Shown here: positions 8,471 to 17,579 of the stretch, piece after piece
Numbering within the stretch: position 1 is the first letter of the stretch
How the letters are laid out: every line of letters starts with the position of its first letter
Assembly (NCBI RefSeq): GCF_000969835.1
Contig: NZ_KQ033912.1
Location: 1,353,961-1,417,960 of the forward strand
From: Parabacteroides goldsteinii DSM 19448 = WAL 12034
GTDB lineage: Bacteria; Bacteroidota; Bacteroidia; Bacteroidales; Tannerellaceae
DNA length: 64,000 nucleotides
Direction of reading: 5' to 3'
Notes under the pieces: model-generated
Databases searched by the model: none
The model's input: the letters and a program-made list of their open reading frames with translations, nothing else
Told to the model about the DNA's origin: nothing
Program-made: the position numbers and the translations under genes

Positions 8471-9789
8471 AATCGAAATGGATATTCTGGACGATCACGG
8501 CCTTTATCGCTTGTATATCGAGTGGTATAGGGTTCGTTTTGTTCCGGAATGAACCGATTCCTTTCTGGGTGATACAGTGCATTGCCATTTTATCGCTCCT
8601 GCTGGCGACCTTTATCTATCATAAACTGGTCAAGCCCTATCACATTCTGCTTAGCGGAATGCAATTACTCAAAGACCAGGATTTCTCAACCCATTTACGT
8701 CTGGTCAAAAATAAAGATGCCAACGAACTGATCGGGATTTTCAACCGGATGATCTCACAGTTACGGAGTGAACGGCTGGCAGTACGCGAAAAAAACCAGT
8801 TCCTTGACCTGCTTATCCACGCATCGCCACAGGGGATTATTATTCTGAACTTTGATAAACAGATCGTAGAAGTAAACCCTTCGGGGTTGAAACTATTAAA
8901 CATTTCCGATATTTCAGAAATTAAAGGGAAGACTTTCAACGATTCCACATTCGAACTGGCCCCTGCTTTAGGGCAATTAAAACAGGGCGACGATATGATG
9001 GTCCGCAATTCGGTAAACAAAGTGTACCGTTGTATCCGTTCGTCTTTTATTGACCAGGGATTCAACCATCCTTTTATATTGATTGAAGAGATCACGCATG
9101 AACTGCTTAAAATAGAGAAAGATTCATACGAACGCATCATCCGTATGATGTCTCACGAGGTAAATAATTCGGTCGGGGCGATCGGTTCCACGCTGAATGT
9201 TGTCGCCGATATTTTCAAGCAGGACGGGAGCAACAAATGGGAATATGTGTTGCCGGCTATCGAGGCCTCTTTCGACCGTTGCGGACATCTGGCCAGTTTT
9301 ATCAGTAACCTGGCGCAGGTTATCCGCATACCCGAACCGACTTTTTCCCTGATCTCCCTGAATGAGCAGGCCCGTTCGGTGTATTCACTGACCAGCATCG
9401 AATGCCGGCAAAGAAATATAGAATTGTCTTTATCCCTGACCGATAATGATCAATATATCCACGTAGACGGCATCCAGTTTGAACAGGTTCTGGTCAATAT
9501 CATCAAAAATGCTTACGAGGCAATCGGGGAAAACGGCAGGATAAAAATCAGTACCCACCATTCCCCTTTATCCATTATCATAGAAGACAATGGTCCCGGA
9601 ATAAGCGAGGAGGCCAAACAAAAACTTTTCACCCCCTTCTTCACCACCAAATCTTCCGGACAGGGGATCGGCCTGATGTTTGTCAGAGAGGTACTGACAA
9701 ACCATCGATGCCGATTCAGCCTGTCGACAGAAGAGGGTTATACCCGGTTTAAAATATTCTTTCCCACTGCCGATGGCACATATTCATAA
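8467..9789 (+). CDS. Sensor histidine kinase, NtrB/NtrY-like
   Basis: A 440-residue membrane kinase and presumed partner of the regulator just upstream (ATGA overlap). Two membrane helices lie at about residues 5-25 and 35-55 with almost no periplasmic loop, so it probably senses at or inside the membrane. A HAMP-like linker and a PAS-like domain (about 110-210) follow. The phospho-acceptor is H230 in MMSHEVNNSVGAI, the NtrB-like variant of the H-box. The ATPase domain shows the N-box (NIIKNAYEA), G1 (EDNGPGI) and G2 (GQGIGL). The 3' end is only 2 bases from the stop of the convergent lipoprotein gene. Confidence 0.93.
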   Translation: MKSKWIFWTITAFIACISSGIGFVLFRNEPIPFWVIQCIAILSLLLATFIYHKLVKPYHILLSGMQLLKDQDFSTHLRLVKNKDANELIGIFNRMISQLRSERLAVREKNQFLDLLIHASPQGIIILNFDKQIVEVNPSGLKLLNISDISEIKGKTFNDSTFELAPALGQLKQGDDMMVRNSVNKVYRCIRSSFIDQGFNHPFILIEEITHELLKIEKDSYERIIRMMSHEVNNSVGAIGSTLNVVADIFKQDGSNKWEYVLPAIEASFDRCGHLASFISNLAQVIRIPEPTFSLISLNEQARSVYSLTSIECRQRNIELSLSLTDNDQYIHVDGIQFEQVLVNIIKNAYEAIGENGRIKISTHHSPLSIIIEDNGPGISEEAKQKLFTPFFTTKSSGQGIGLMFVREVLTNHRCRFSLSTEEGYTRFKIFFPTADGTYS

Positions 9790-9791
9790 AA

Positions 9792-10817
9792 CTATGACAG
9801 TCCTTTTAATTTGTACATTAATAAATAATCTTCCGGTTCTCCGTCTTCTGTTGCTCCATAAAGAGTGAAAGTTTCTTCGTCCACAGCAAAGTTACTCGGA
9901 CACTTTCCTTCCAAATAATATCGGATTATTGGATTACCGTCCAAATCAAATACTTCAAGAAAAGTTCCCTTAGTAAAATTTTCGCGATGTTTCTTCCATG
10001 ATCTTCCCAAAAACATAGCATAGAAATAACGCTTACCTAAATATCCTCTAGTATAACTAATTTTGACATCATCATAATTATCTCCTGTAATATCAGTCGG
10101 ATCATCATACTCAAATTTCACTCTTTTGACAAGGTTAAAGGCAGTATCCATAAAATCAATCTGCTTCTTATAACTGTAACAAAAAACAATATGGTTTTCA
10201 CTCGCATATACCTCACCTTTATCAGGATCTAACGAATAATCCAGTATGTTCGGATTTCTGTATGTCCATATCTTCCGTGGCAATGAATCTCCCCTAGCTA
10301 AAAGATACAGACTGGGAATAAGCATATACTTAGGATCTGCAATATATAAAGAATCATTAATAAAGACAGCATCATAGAGGGCATTGTCATAAACCAGTTT
10401 CTGGGATTCTTTGAACACAGGTTGTCCGTTTCGATCTATATCGAAACGAATAACCTCATTTTTTCCAAAATCACCTATAAGAATACCCGGGAGCTGCGTT
10501 TGAAATAATGACGGAGATATAAACTCTCCCGGCCCTTGTCCTTCTGTACCAAAAACCCATTTCAATTCATGGCTGGTAAGATCATATATATGAAATATAC
10601 TATCATGCATCTTCCAATTTTTTAAAATAAGAAAAGGAGACTTTATTTCTACCAGCATAGGATTGGTTATCCCCTGCAAAGGCATTAATTCCTGTGTCAA
10701 TGTTTCTTCGAGGGGAAAACCGGAACCAATCGAACTACATGAGGCTAATAAACAGCAACATAATACTAGAATAAAAAGGTAAACTCGCATAATCGCTATT
10801 TTTAAGACAAATATCAT
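9792..10817 (-). CDS. 6-bladed beta-propeller surface lipoprotein
   Basis: About 341 residues with a lipoprotein signal ending LLASC, then repeated beta-strand blocks of the 6-bladed propeller type found in many Bacteroidales lipoproteins (for example WVFGTEGQGPGEF). No enzyme motif was recognised. The start at 10817 overlaps the stop of the SPFH gene by 3 bases and suggests coupling. An internal ATG at 10790 (MRVYLFIL) would give a more compact signal peptide and is equally possible. It is the last gene of the GntR-SPFH-propeller unit. A second propeller lipoprotein occurs in efflux system 2 (62216), so an accessory role next to these systems is conceivable but unproven. Confidence 0.75.
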   Translation of the reverse strand: MIFVLKIAIMRVYLFILVLCCCLLASCSSIGSGFPLEETLTQELMPLQGITNPMLVEIKSPFLILKNWKMHDSIFHIYDLTSHELKWVFGTEGQGPGEFISPSLFQTQLPGILIGDFGKNEVIRFDIDRNGQPVFKESQKLVYDNALYDAVFINDSLYIADPKYMLIPSLYLLARGDSLPRKIWTYRNPNILDYSLDPDKGEVYASENHIVFCYSYKKQIDFMDTAFNLVKRVKFEYDDPTDITGDNYDDVKISYTRGYLGKRYFYAMFLGRSWKKHRENFTKGTFLEVFDLDGNPIIRYYLEGKCPSNFAVDEETFTLYGATEDGEPEDYLLMYKLKGLS

Positions 10818-11707
10818 TCGTGTGCAAACGCCTCGTTGCTTTTTGCCAACGAAACCAATCCTCCCATGGCACCCAGGTTCATGGAATCGAGCGCCGAACT
10901 GGGGACAATAACCATAGAGCCTTTTTCTTTCAAGCCTTCAAACAACATATTCATTCCCCTGAGATGCAGGGCTACCGGATTATTCGTGTACTTTCGACTG
11001 GCTAGTTCAAACTTTTCGGCAATTTCAGTCTCCGCCGTTCCCAGGATGACACGTGCTCTTCTTTCACGCTCGGCTTGTGCCTCTTTACTCATGGCGTCGG
11101 CCAGATCCTGAGGTATGGCGATGTCGTTAATACCAACGGTTTGACAAGTGATTCCCCAAGGATTTGTGTTCCGATCCAGAACATGTTGCAAGTCTTCGGC
11201 TATTTTATCACGTTCCTGCAAGAGAGTAGATAATTCATGTTTACCGATCGTATCTCTTAAACCGGTCTGTGCAATATGCTCAATGGCTCTTTGATATTCC
11301 TGAACTTCCAGAGCCGCTTTTTCAACGTCCCAAACCGTCCAGTACACAACAGCATCCACATTCACCGGTACCGTATCTTTGGTCAGGGTCTGCTCTGCCT
11401 TAAAGGCGCTTACTCTCACACGTTGGTCGATATAGGCAGAGACACTGTCAATAATAGGAATAATCATGAATGGACCAGGACCTCTTAAACCTTTGAATTT
11501 ACCCATTCGTAACACCACTGCCCGCTCCCACTGGTCGGCAATGCGGATAGAAGTAGCCAATAATCCGGAAAAGAGGATTAAGAGCACAAAGACCTGAACA
11601 TTTACAATCTGTAAAACAGACAGAATGATCGATACAGAAATCAATACCAGCAATACTGTAAGAGAAATTGGATTAAACCATCCCTTGTTAATTACATTTG
11701 TTGTCAT
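10814..11707 (-). CDS. SPFH/band-7 (slipin-like) membrane protein
   Basis: 297 residues. Two adjacent hydrophobic segments (about 15-32 and 35-52) precede a stomatin/prohibitin-like core with RAVVLRMGKF, GPGPFMIIPIID and the alpha-helical ERDKIAEDLQ stretch that slipins share. Such proteins oligomerise in the inner membrane, organise lipid domains and often guard proteases. The usual slipin partner NfeD is not next to it. Here it lies 5 bases downstream of a GntR regulator and is coupled to a beta-propeller lipoprotein gene, an arrangement I do not recognise as a described module. Confidence 0.88.
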   Translation of the reverse strand: MTTNVINKGWFNPISLTVLLVLISVSIILSVLQIVNVQVFVLLILFSGLLATSIRIADQWERAVVLRMGKFKGLRGPGPFMIIPIIDSVSAYIDQRVRVSAFKAEQTLTKDTVPVNVDAVVYWTVWDVEKAALEVQEYQRAIEHIAQTGLRDTIGKHELSTLLQERDKIAEDLQHVLDRNTNPWGITCQTVGINDIAIPQDLADAMSKEAQAERERRARVILGTAETEIAEKFELASRKYTNNPVALHLRGMNMLFEGLKEKGSMVIVPSSALDSMNLGAMGGLVSLAKSNEAFAHE

Positions 11708-11712
11708 AACTA

Positions 11713-12093
11713 TTATTTTTTAGAGGTTTCAATGTCTTTCAATTCCCGCATGACTTCATCCAGATTAAAGCCATAACTAAACGCTACAGAAGAAAACTGC
11801 ATGCAAATCTCTTTCAGCTTATCTTCCCTTTCCTTTTCCGACACCACATTTTCTGTTTTGTTGATAAAAGTGCCGGTACCTTGCTGAGTCTCCAGAATAT
11901 TTTTGATCTCCAATTCTTTATACGCTTTGGATACCGTATTCAGGTTTACCTTCAGTTCCACAGCAAGTGCCCTGACTGTAGGAAGCTGTTCACCCAATTT
12001 AAGTTGTCCGGATGCTATGCCAAATATGATCTGGTCGATAATCTGACGGTACACCGGTACGCCGCTGGAATAATCCAATAAAAACTTAATCAT
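11713..12093 (-). CDS. Short GntR-family (YtrA-like) transcription regulator
   Basis: 126 residues from ATG 12093. A longer frame back to 12150 would begin upstream of the promoter -7 box and is rejected. The N-terminal winged helix is typical (PVYRQIIDQI, then GEQLPTVRALA and the recognition helix LNTVSKAYKELE). Only a short C-terminal helical tail follows, as in the YtrA subfamily, which has no large ligand domain. These are usually repressors of their own operon. An imperfect inverted repeat sits between the -7 box and the start, so it likely represses itself, the SPFH gene and the lipoprotein gene. Confidence 0.9.
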   Translation of the reverse strand: MIKFLLDYSSGVPVYRQIIDQIIFGIASGQLKLGEQLPTVRALAVELKVNLNTVSKAYKELEIKNILETQQGTGTFINKTENVVSEKEREDKLKEICMQFSSVAFSYGFNLDEVMRELKDIETSKK

Positions 12094-12099
12094 ATAGAT

Positions 12100-12169
12100 G
12101 TATATTATATTATAGAAACATTGTACTATTATTATATGACAAAGATACAAGAAAAATCACTCCACCAAA
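12100..12169 (-). promoter_or_regulatory. Promoter and candidate operator of the GntR operon
   Basis: On the minus strand TATCTTTG (12147-12140) is a good -7 box, with TTTG (12169-12166) 18 bases upstream. Directly downstream, covering the expected start, lie two AT-rich arms (12126-12140 and 12100-12115) that form an imperfect inverted repeat. This is a fitting place for a GntR repressor site. Confidence 0.55.
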
Positions 12170-12264
12170 CTTTTTAGCAATATTTTTTCAAAAAAAGTAC
12201 ATTTCGCAGGATTTATCCGGATAATAGCTTAAATGGAGAGATTAGAAACAGAGGAGATACAAAC

Positions 12265-12292
12265 AAAAAAGGCTTACAATTTCTTGTAAGCC
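12265..12292 (-). terminator. Terminator of the tRNA-Met gene
   Basis: On the minus strand GGCTTACAA-GAAA-TTGTAAGCC is followed by six T. It is a perfect 9 bp stem and lies 7 bases past the tRNA 3' end. Confidence 0.9.
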
Positions 12293-12298
12293 TTTCAG

Positions 12299-12372
12299 TA
12301 GCGAGACCCGGGATTGAACCGGGGACCTCATGATTATGAATCATGCGCTCTAACCAGCTGAGCTATCTCGCC
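12299..12372 (-). tRNA. tRNA with CAT anticodon (tRNA-Met)
   Basis: A cloverleaf of 74 bases can be drawn: acceptor GGCGAGA/TCTCGCT (first pair G-U), D-arm with AGCTCAG, anticodon stem CATGA/TCATG around loop TTCATAA, and T-arm with GGTTCAATCC. The CCA end is not encoded. The CAT anticodon could in principle be the lysidine-modified Ile tRNA, but elongator Met is the simpler reading. Confidence 0.93.
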
Positions 12373-12403
12373 ATCATATCGTCAACTTTTCTTATTGACG
12401 CTG

Positions 12404-12434
12404 CAAAAGTAGAGGTTATTTTTATATTATGCAA
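12404..12434 (-). promoter_or_regulatory. Promoter of the tRNA gene
   Basis: Minus-strand -7 box TACTTTTG (12411-12404) with TTG (12434-12432) 20 bases upstream matches the Bacteroidetes promoter well. Confidence 0.65.
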
Positions 12435-12570
12435 CACTTTTGCGAAAAAAAATCTTTTATTTTTCAGGGCTTTCAGCTAAGGCGTTAAAAATTAGATGCT
12501 TTTTTACTCTAATAATATTGGGAAATATGAATCTTTTGAGTAACTTGCTGCGCAAATAATTGTATGAAAG

Positions 12571-12954
12571 ATGAAAAAAGAGAAGTTTCATATCGAATAC
12601 ATTTTCGATAAAGTTTCGCGACGAAGTTTATGGAATCACCTCACTACCCCTCCAGGATTGTCTGCCTGGTTTGCTGATGACGTAACGATCAATGACAACA
12701 CGTATGTTTTTAAGTGGAACAGGGATGAGCAGGAGGCAGAAGTTTTGTCGGTAAAACCGGAAATTAGTATCCGCTACCGGTGGACAGACGAGGAAGAAGA
12801 TAATGTTTACTTCGAATTTTTAATTCACACGGTTGAACTTACCGGAGCAACTGCTCTTGAAATAACCGACTTTGCCGAGCCGGATGAAAAGAAAGATTCA
12901 ATCAATTTATGGGACTCACAAGTCTATGAATTGAAACGTACACTCGGGATTTAG
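12571..12954 (+). CDS. START-like (AHSA1-type) domain protein
   Basis: 127 residues with the small helix-grip layout of the Bet v1/AHSA1 superfamily. An N-terminal strand (FHIEYIFDK) is followed by the WNHLTTPPGLSAWFAD segment characteristic of this group, a central antiparallel sheet and a C-terminal helix (LWDSQVYELKRTL). It has no signal peptide and is probably cytoplasmic. Family members bind hydrophobic ligands or assist partner proteins; no ligand can be deduced here. It stands alone between the tRNA gene and the LptF/G-type gene, which has its own promoter. Confidence 0.8.
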   Translation: MKKEKFHIEYIFDKVSRRSLWNHLTTPPGLSAWFADDVTINDNTYVFKWNRDEQEAEVLSVKPEISIRYRWTDEEEDNVYFEFLIHTVELTGATALEITDFAEPDEKKDSINLWDSQVYELKRTLGI

Positions 12955-12997
12955 GTTGTTTTAGAGAATTATGTAATGTTCTTATCGTTTTTTACAC

Positions 12998-13005
12998 TAC
13001 TTTTG
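12998..13005 (+). promoter_or_regulatory. Promoter -7 box of the LptF/G-ribBA operon
   Basis: TACTTTTG fits TAnnTTTG and lies 21 bases before the start codon. The -33 region is weak. Confidence 0.5.
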
Positions 13006-13026
13006 CCCCGTCAACCCGGATAGGCA

Positions 13027-14997
13027 ATGTTGAAGATAAAACGATTATATACATTTATGCTGCAGACTTTCCTGCCGTTGTTCATTATGACCTTCGGTAT
13101 CTGTCTGTTTATTGTACTCATGCAGTTCCTTTGGAGGTACATAGACGACATGGTGGGAAAGGGACTGGGGATTCCTGTGCTCGGCGAAATGTTTTTTTAT
13201 GCTGCTTTATTCCTCCTCCCCATGGCTTTACCTTTGGCCATTTTGCTTGCATCTCTGATGACTTTCGGCAACCTGGGCGAACGCCTGGAATTGCTGGCGA
13301 TGAAATCTGCCGGAGTATCGCTGATACATATCATGCGGCCGTTGATCATCACAATCGGGATTATCAGTATCGGCGCTTTCTTTTTCCAGAACAATGCAAT
13401 GCCTGTCGTACAGGTGAAACTATATTCCCTTCTCTACTCCATGCGCCAGAAGTCGCCGGAACTGGATATTCCGGAAGGTGTATTCTATGGGGAAATTACG
13501 GGATATAATGTATATGTAAAAGAAAAAAACAATCAGACCGGATTACTGAAAGATGTCATGATCTATGACTATTCCAAAGGTTTCAATAACGCACGTGTGA
13601 TCCTTGCAGACTCCGGCAGACTGAAAACATCTGCGGACAAGCTGTTTCTGGTCTTATCCCTTTTCAATGGGGAGTCGTTTGAAAACCTGTCCGAAGGCCA
13701 GACAGGCAGCAACAACCGGAAAACAGCTGTTCCTTACCGCAGGGAGACATTCAGCACCAAAGATATTCTGATAGATTTCGATGCAAACTTCACCCGCACG
13801 GATGAATCTTTTATGCAAAACCAATATATGGGTAAGCAGCTGAAGGATTTACAGACCTCTATTGACTCCATGACCGTACGGCTCGACAGCATCAAGGCGA
13901 TCAATTCCAAAAATGTGTATGACATGTCTTATAAAAAGACATTCTCCAAACCCAAAAGGGAGTTATCCCAACAGGCAGAAACGGGAACCGGCAATACTGC
14001 AACAGCAAACGACGCTGATTCTCTCACCAAAATATCAAACGAACCGGTCAAAATAATCAATTTCGACAGTTTGTATAAAGCCGAAGCACCAAGCGGGCAA
14101 GCCGCCTTATTGGTCCGTGCCAAATCAAACATTGAAAGTGTAAAGGCCGATTATTATTTCAAAGCTGCAACATTAGGAGACGAGGCTTACAAAGTACGCC
14201 GCCACCTGACTGAATGGCATAAGAAATTCACCTTATCTTTCGCTTGTATGGTCTTCTTCTTTATCGGTGCCCCACTGGGAGCGATTATCCGTAAAGGAGG
14301 ACTGGGAATGCCGGTCGTTATTTCCGTAATCCTGTTTATATTCTATTATATTATAGACAATATCGGATTTAAAATGGCACGCGACGGTATATGGGAAGCC
14401 TGGGAAGGAATGTGGCTGAGTTCCGCTATTCTGGCACCACTAGGGATTTTCCTGACTTATAAGGCTGTTAATGACAGTGTCATATTGAATGCAGACACCT
14501 ATCTGAACGCCATAAAGAATTTTATTGGTAAACGGGCCGGACGTAAGGTGGAGAAAAAAGAGGTAATCATTTTTAATCCGGACTATGCAGCTATGTTGCC
14601 GCGCCTGGATAAGCTGGCGGAAAACTGCGCCGAATATCTCAAAAGCCATAAACGTTGGTTGAACTATTTCACTTTCTGGAAACAAGGCGGAAAGGATCAT
14701 ACGGCAGAACAGCTGGCTACAGAAATGGAAGGTATCATTGAAGAACTGGGTAACTCCGATCAGAATCTAGTACTAAACAAACTGATGGATTATCCTGTTA
14801 TCGGCGGATACAACCAACTGAATGCAAATCTCAACGGAAAGATCGGACTGGCATTCGGTATATTTTTCCCGATCGGACTTCCGGTCTATTTGCTTGCTAC
14901 ATACCAGCGTAAATTATTACGCCATGATATACAAGTAGTACAAAAAACAAGCCGCGAATTGGAAGATATGATCCGGAACTTAGAAATTAAAAATTAA
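13027..14997 (+). CDS. LptF/LptG-family (YjgP/YjgQ) permease
   Basis: 656 residues, about twice the length of the E. coli proteins. Three N-terminal membrane segments (about residues 10-35, 55-80, 100-125) with the family's [18 protein letters not shown] segment are followed by a periplasmic beta-rich domain. A charged insert lies at about 280-370, then further membrane segments (about 405-490), and a C-terminal extension ends in one more hydrophobic stretch. LptF and LptG form the inner-membrane part of the lipopolysaccharide export machine with LptB. Bacteroidales versions are commonly long. It is followed 7 bases later by ribBA and is probably cotranscribed with it. Confidence 0.9.
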   Translation: MLKIKRLYTFMLQTFLPLFIMTFGICLFIVLMQFLWRYIDDMVGKGLGIPVLGEMFFYAALFLLPMALPLAILLASLMTFGNLGERLELLAMKSAGVSLIHIMRPLIITIGIISIGAFFFQNNAMPVVQVKLYSLLYSMRQKSPELDIPEGVFYGEITGYNVYVKEKNNQTGLLKDVMIYDYSKGFNNARVILADSGRLKTSADKLFLVLSLFNGESFENLSEGQTGSNNRKTAVPYRRETFSTKDILIDFDANFTRTDESFMQNQYMGKQLKDLQTSIDSMTVRLDSIKAINSKNVYDMSYKKTFSKPKRELSQQAETGTGNTATANDADSLTKISNEPVKIINFDSLYKAEAPSGQAALLVRAKSNIESVKADYYFKAATLGDEAYKVRRHLTEWHKKFTLSFACMVFFFIGAPLGAIIRKGGLGMPVVISVILFIFYYIIDNIGFKMARDGIWEAWEGMWLSSAILAPLGIFLTYKAVNDSVILNADTYLNAIKNFIGKRAGRKVEKKEVIIFNPDYAAMLPRLDKLAENCAEYLKSHKRWLNYFTFWKQGGKDHTAEQLATEMEGIIEELGNSDQNLVLNKLMDYPVIGGYNQLNANLNGKIGLAFGIFFPIGLPVYLLATYQRKLLRHDIQVVQKTSRELEDMIRNLEIKN

Positions 14998-15004
14998 AAC
15001 AGAT

Positions 15005-16222
15005 ATGAGTGAGATCAAATTAAACACCATCGAAGAAGCAATCGAAGATTTTCGTGAAGGTAAATTCCTGATCGTTGTTGACGACGAAGATCGTGAAAAC
15101 GAAGGGGACTTCATTGTTGCTGCGGAAAAGATAACGCCCGAAAAAGTAAATTTCATGATGACATACGGTCGTGGTGTATTATGCGCCCCGATCACCGAAG
15201 AACGTTGCCAGGAGCTGGACCTGGATATGCAGGTTGCCAGAAACACCTCTATGCTCGAGACACCGTTCACCGTAACTGTCGATAAACTGGGTGGCGGTTG
15301 CACGACCGGTGTATCCATGTTCGACCGTGCCGAAACGATCCGTGCACTGGCTGATACACAGACAAAGCCTTCTGACCTGGGACGTCCGGGACATGTGAAC
15401 CCGCTGCGAGCCCGTTCACGCGGTGTACTCCGTCGTGCCGGACATACCGAAGCAGCTGTCGACCTGGCCCGCCTGGCCGGCCTCTATCCTGCCGGGGCAT
15501 TGATCGAGATCATCAATGAAGACGGAACAATGGCACGTCTGCCGCAATTAGTGGAAGTAGCTAAAAAGTTCGATATCAAGATCATTTGTATTAAGGATCT
15601 GATTGCCTACCGCCTGAAAACAGAGTCCATTGTTGACAAAGGTGTAGAAGTCGATATGCCGACCCAGTACGGTCATTTCCACCTGATCCCTTTCCGACAG
15701 AAAAGTAACGGATTGGAGCATATCGCTCTGATAAAAGGCGATATATCCGGAGAGGAACCGGTATTGGTTCGCGTACATTCATCTTGTGCAACCGGTGATA
15801 TTTTCGGTTCTATGCGTTGCGAATGCGGCGAACAGTTGCACAAAGCCATGCAAATGATTGAAAAAGAAGGACGCGGAGCTATCGTCTACCTGAACCAGGA
15901 AGGACGCGGCATCGGCCTGATGGATAAAATGAAAGCTTACAAACTTCAGGAAGAAGGATTGGATACGGTAGACGCCAACCTGCATCTGGGACACCAGGCT
16001 GATGAACGCGATTATGGCGTCGGAGCACAGATCCTGAAGCACATCGGCATTACCAAAATGCGCCTGATGACAAACAATCCGATCAAGCGTGTAGGCCTGG
16101 AAGCTTATGGTTTAACAATTGTGGAAAACGTTCCTATCGAAGTCACTCCGAACAAATATAATGAATTTTATATGAAGACAAAAAAGGAGCGTATGGGACA
16201 TGTTCTCCATAACATCAAATAA
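15005..16222 (+). CDS. ribBA: RibBA: DHBP synthase / GTP cyclohydrolase II
   Basis: 405 residues and two enzymes of riboflavin synthesis in one chain. The N-terminal half (about 1-205) converts ribulose 5-phosphate to 3,4-dihydroxy-2-butanone 4-phosphate; its acidic metal-binding loop [10 protein letters not shown] is clear. The C-terminal half (about 206-405) opens GTP to the pyrimidine precursor; the zinc ligands C261, C272 and C274 (CATG, RCECGEQ) and the QEGRGIGL motif are present. Both halves look intact, so the enzyme should be bifunctional. It is second in an operon after the LptF/G-type gene. Confidence 0.97.
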   Translation: MSEIKLNTIEEAIEDFREGKFLIVVDDEDRENEGDFIVAAEKITPEKVNFMMTYGRGVLCAPITEERCQELDLDMQVARNTSMLETPFTVTVDKLGGGCTTGVSMFDRAETIRALADTQTKPSDLGRPGHVNPLRARSRGVLRRAGHTEAAVDLARLAGLYPAGALIEIINEDGTMARLPQLVEVAKKFDIKIICIKDLIAYRLKTESIVDKGVEVDMPTQYGHFHLIPFRQKSNGLEHIALIKGDISGEEPVLVRVHSSCATGDIFGSMRCECGEQLHKAMQMIEKEGRGAIVYLNQEGRGIGLMDKMKAYKLQEEGLDTVDANLHLGHQADERDYGVGAQILKHIGITKMRLMTNNPIKRVGLEAYGLTIVENVPIEVTPNKYNEFYMKTKKERMGHVLHNIK

Positions 16223-16229
16223 TTAGCAA

Positions 16230-16264
16230 TTTGTTGCAAAGAATCCGATTATTAATTACTTTTG
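16230..16264 (+). promoter_or_regulatory. Promoter of the aminotransferase gene
   Basis: TACTTTTG (16257-16264) is preceded by TTG (16234-16236) with a 20 bp spacer. The -7 box covers a potential TTG start at 16262, which shows that translation begins at ATG 16304 instead. Confidence 0.7.
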
Positions 16265-16303
16265 TCGCAACTATTTAAAATAACCTATACAAACAGCATT
16301 GTT

Positions 16304-17497
16304 ATGACACAAGTTTCAGATCGTTTAGCAAGTTTATCGCCTTCCGCTACGTTGGCGATGTCTCAGAAGAGCAATGAGCTCAAAGCACAAGGTATCGATG
16401 TTATCAACCTGAGTGTGGGAGAACCTGATTTCAACACACCTGATCACATCAAGGAAGCAGCCAAGCAAGCGGTAGACGACAATTTCTCTCGCTATTCTCC
16501 GGTTCCCGGTTATCCGGCATTACGCAATGCTATCGTTACCAAGCTGAAGAATGAAAACGGGTTGGAATACGCAGCTACACAGATTTCCTGCGCGAACGGA
16601 GCTAAACAATCCGTTTGTAACACAATTCTGGTGTTGGTTAATCCCGGAGACGAAGTTATCATTCCGGCACCGTTCTGGGTAAGCTATCCTGAAATGGTCA
16701 AACTGGCTGAAGGTAAACCGGTAATCGTTACAGCAGGTATCGAACAGGATTTCAAGATCACTCCGGCACAGCTGGAAGCAGCTATCACACCGAAGACAAA
16801 GGCGTTGATCCTCTGCTCTCCGTCCAATCCGACTGGTTCTGTTTACAGTGCAGAAGAACTGGCAGGTTTGGCTGAAGTATTGAAAAAACATCCGGATATC
16901 ATCGTTATTGCTGACGAGATCTACGAACACATCAACTATATCGGCAAACATCACAGTATCGCTTCTGTCGACGGCATGAAAGATCGCACCGTTATTGTAA
17001 ACGGCGTATCCAAAGCATATGCAATGACAGGCTGGCGTATCGGTTTCATTGCCGGACCGGAATGGATCGTGAAGGCTGTAAACAAATTACAAGGTCAATA
17101 CACCTCAGGTCCTTGCTCTGTCTCCCAGAAAGCTGCCGAAGCTGCTTACACAGGCTCACAGGAACCGGTTGAAGAAATGCGTAAAGCATTCGAACGCCGT
17201 CGTGACCTGATCGTTAATCTGGCTAAAGAAGTTCCGGGATTCGAAGTAAATAAGCCGGAAGGCGCTTTCTACCTGTTCCCGAAATGTAGCTACTATTATG
17301 GTAAAGCTGACGGAAACAACACAATCAAAGATGCTGACGACCTGGCTATGTATCTGCTGGAAAAGGCACACGTTGCCTGCGTAGGCGGTACTTCATTCGG
17401 TGCTCCCGAATGTATCCGTATGAGTTATGCTACCAGCGATGAAAACATCGTGGAAGCCATCAAACGTATCAAAGAGGCTTTGGCTGAACTGAAATAA
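16304..17497 (+). CDS. aspC: Aspartate/class I PLP-dependent aminotransferase
   Basis: 397 residues of the class Ib aspartate aminotransferase type, fold type I. Visible features are NLSVGEPDF near the N-terminus, the PLP phosphate and ring contacts (NGAKQ, CSPSNPTG, IADEIYEHI) and the Schiff-base lysine K237 in VSKAYAMTGWRIGF. It probably moves the amino group between aspartate and 2-oxoglutarate in the cytoplasm; tyrosine or prephenate specificity cannot be excluded. The start was chosen by the promoter position and by the usual family N-terminus. It is a single-gene unit with a shared terminator downstream. Confidence 0.9.
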   Translation: MTQVSDRLASLSPSATLAMSQKSNELKAQGIDVINLSVGEPDFNTPDHIKEAAKQAVDDNFSRYSPVPGYPALRNAIVTKLKNENGLEYAATQISCANGAKQSVCNTILVLVNPGDEVIIPAPFWVSYPEMVKLAEGKPVIVTAGIEQDFKITPAQLEAAITPKTKALILCSPSNPTGSVYSAEELAGLAEVLKKHPDIIVIADEIYEHINYIGKHHSIASVDGMKDRTVIVNGVSKAYAMTGWRIGFIAGPEWIVKAVNKLQGQYTSGPCSVSQKAAEAAYTGSQEPVEEMRKAFERRRDLIVNLAKEVPGFEVNKPEGAFYLFPKCSYYYGKADGNNTIKDADDLAMYLLEKAHVACVGGTSFGAPECIRMSYATSDENIVEAIKRIKEALAELK

Positions 17498-17521
17498 GAG
17501 AAAGTAAACTTTTATATATAG

Positions 17522-17558
17522 AAAAAGGGACTCCGAAATAATCGAAGCCCCTTTTTTA
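17522..17558. terminator. Bidirectional terminator between aspC and tsf
   Basis: AAAGGG (17524-17529) pairs with CCCTTT (17549-17554), extended by CT/AG and CGA/TCG pairs around an AATAA loop. A-run and T-run flank the stem on both sides, so it can serve both convergent genes. Confidence 0.75.
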
Positions 17559-17579
17559 TTTTATTCTGCTAACGCAAAA

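Noticed and set aside
16262..17497. Longer aminotransferase starting at TTG 16262
   Set aside because: That start lies inside the promoter -7 box and adds residues not typical of the family; ATG 16304 is preferred.
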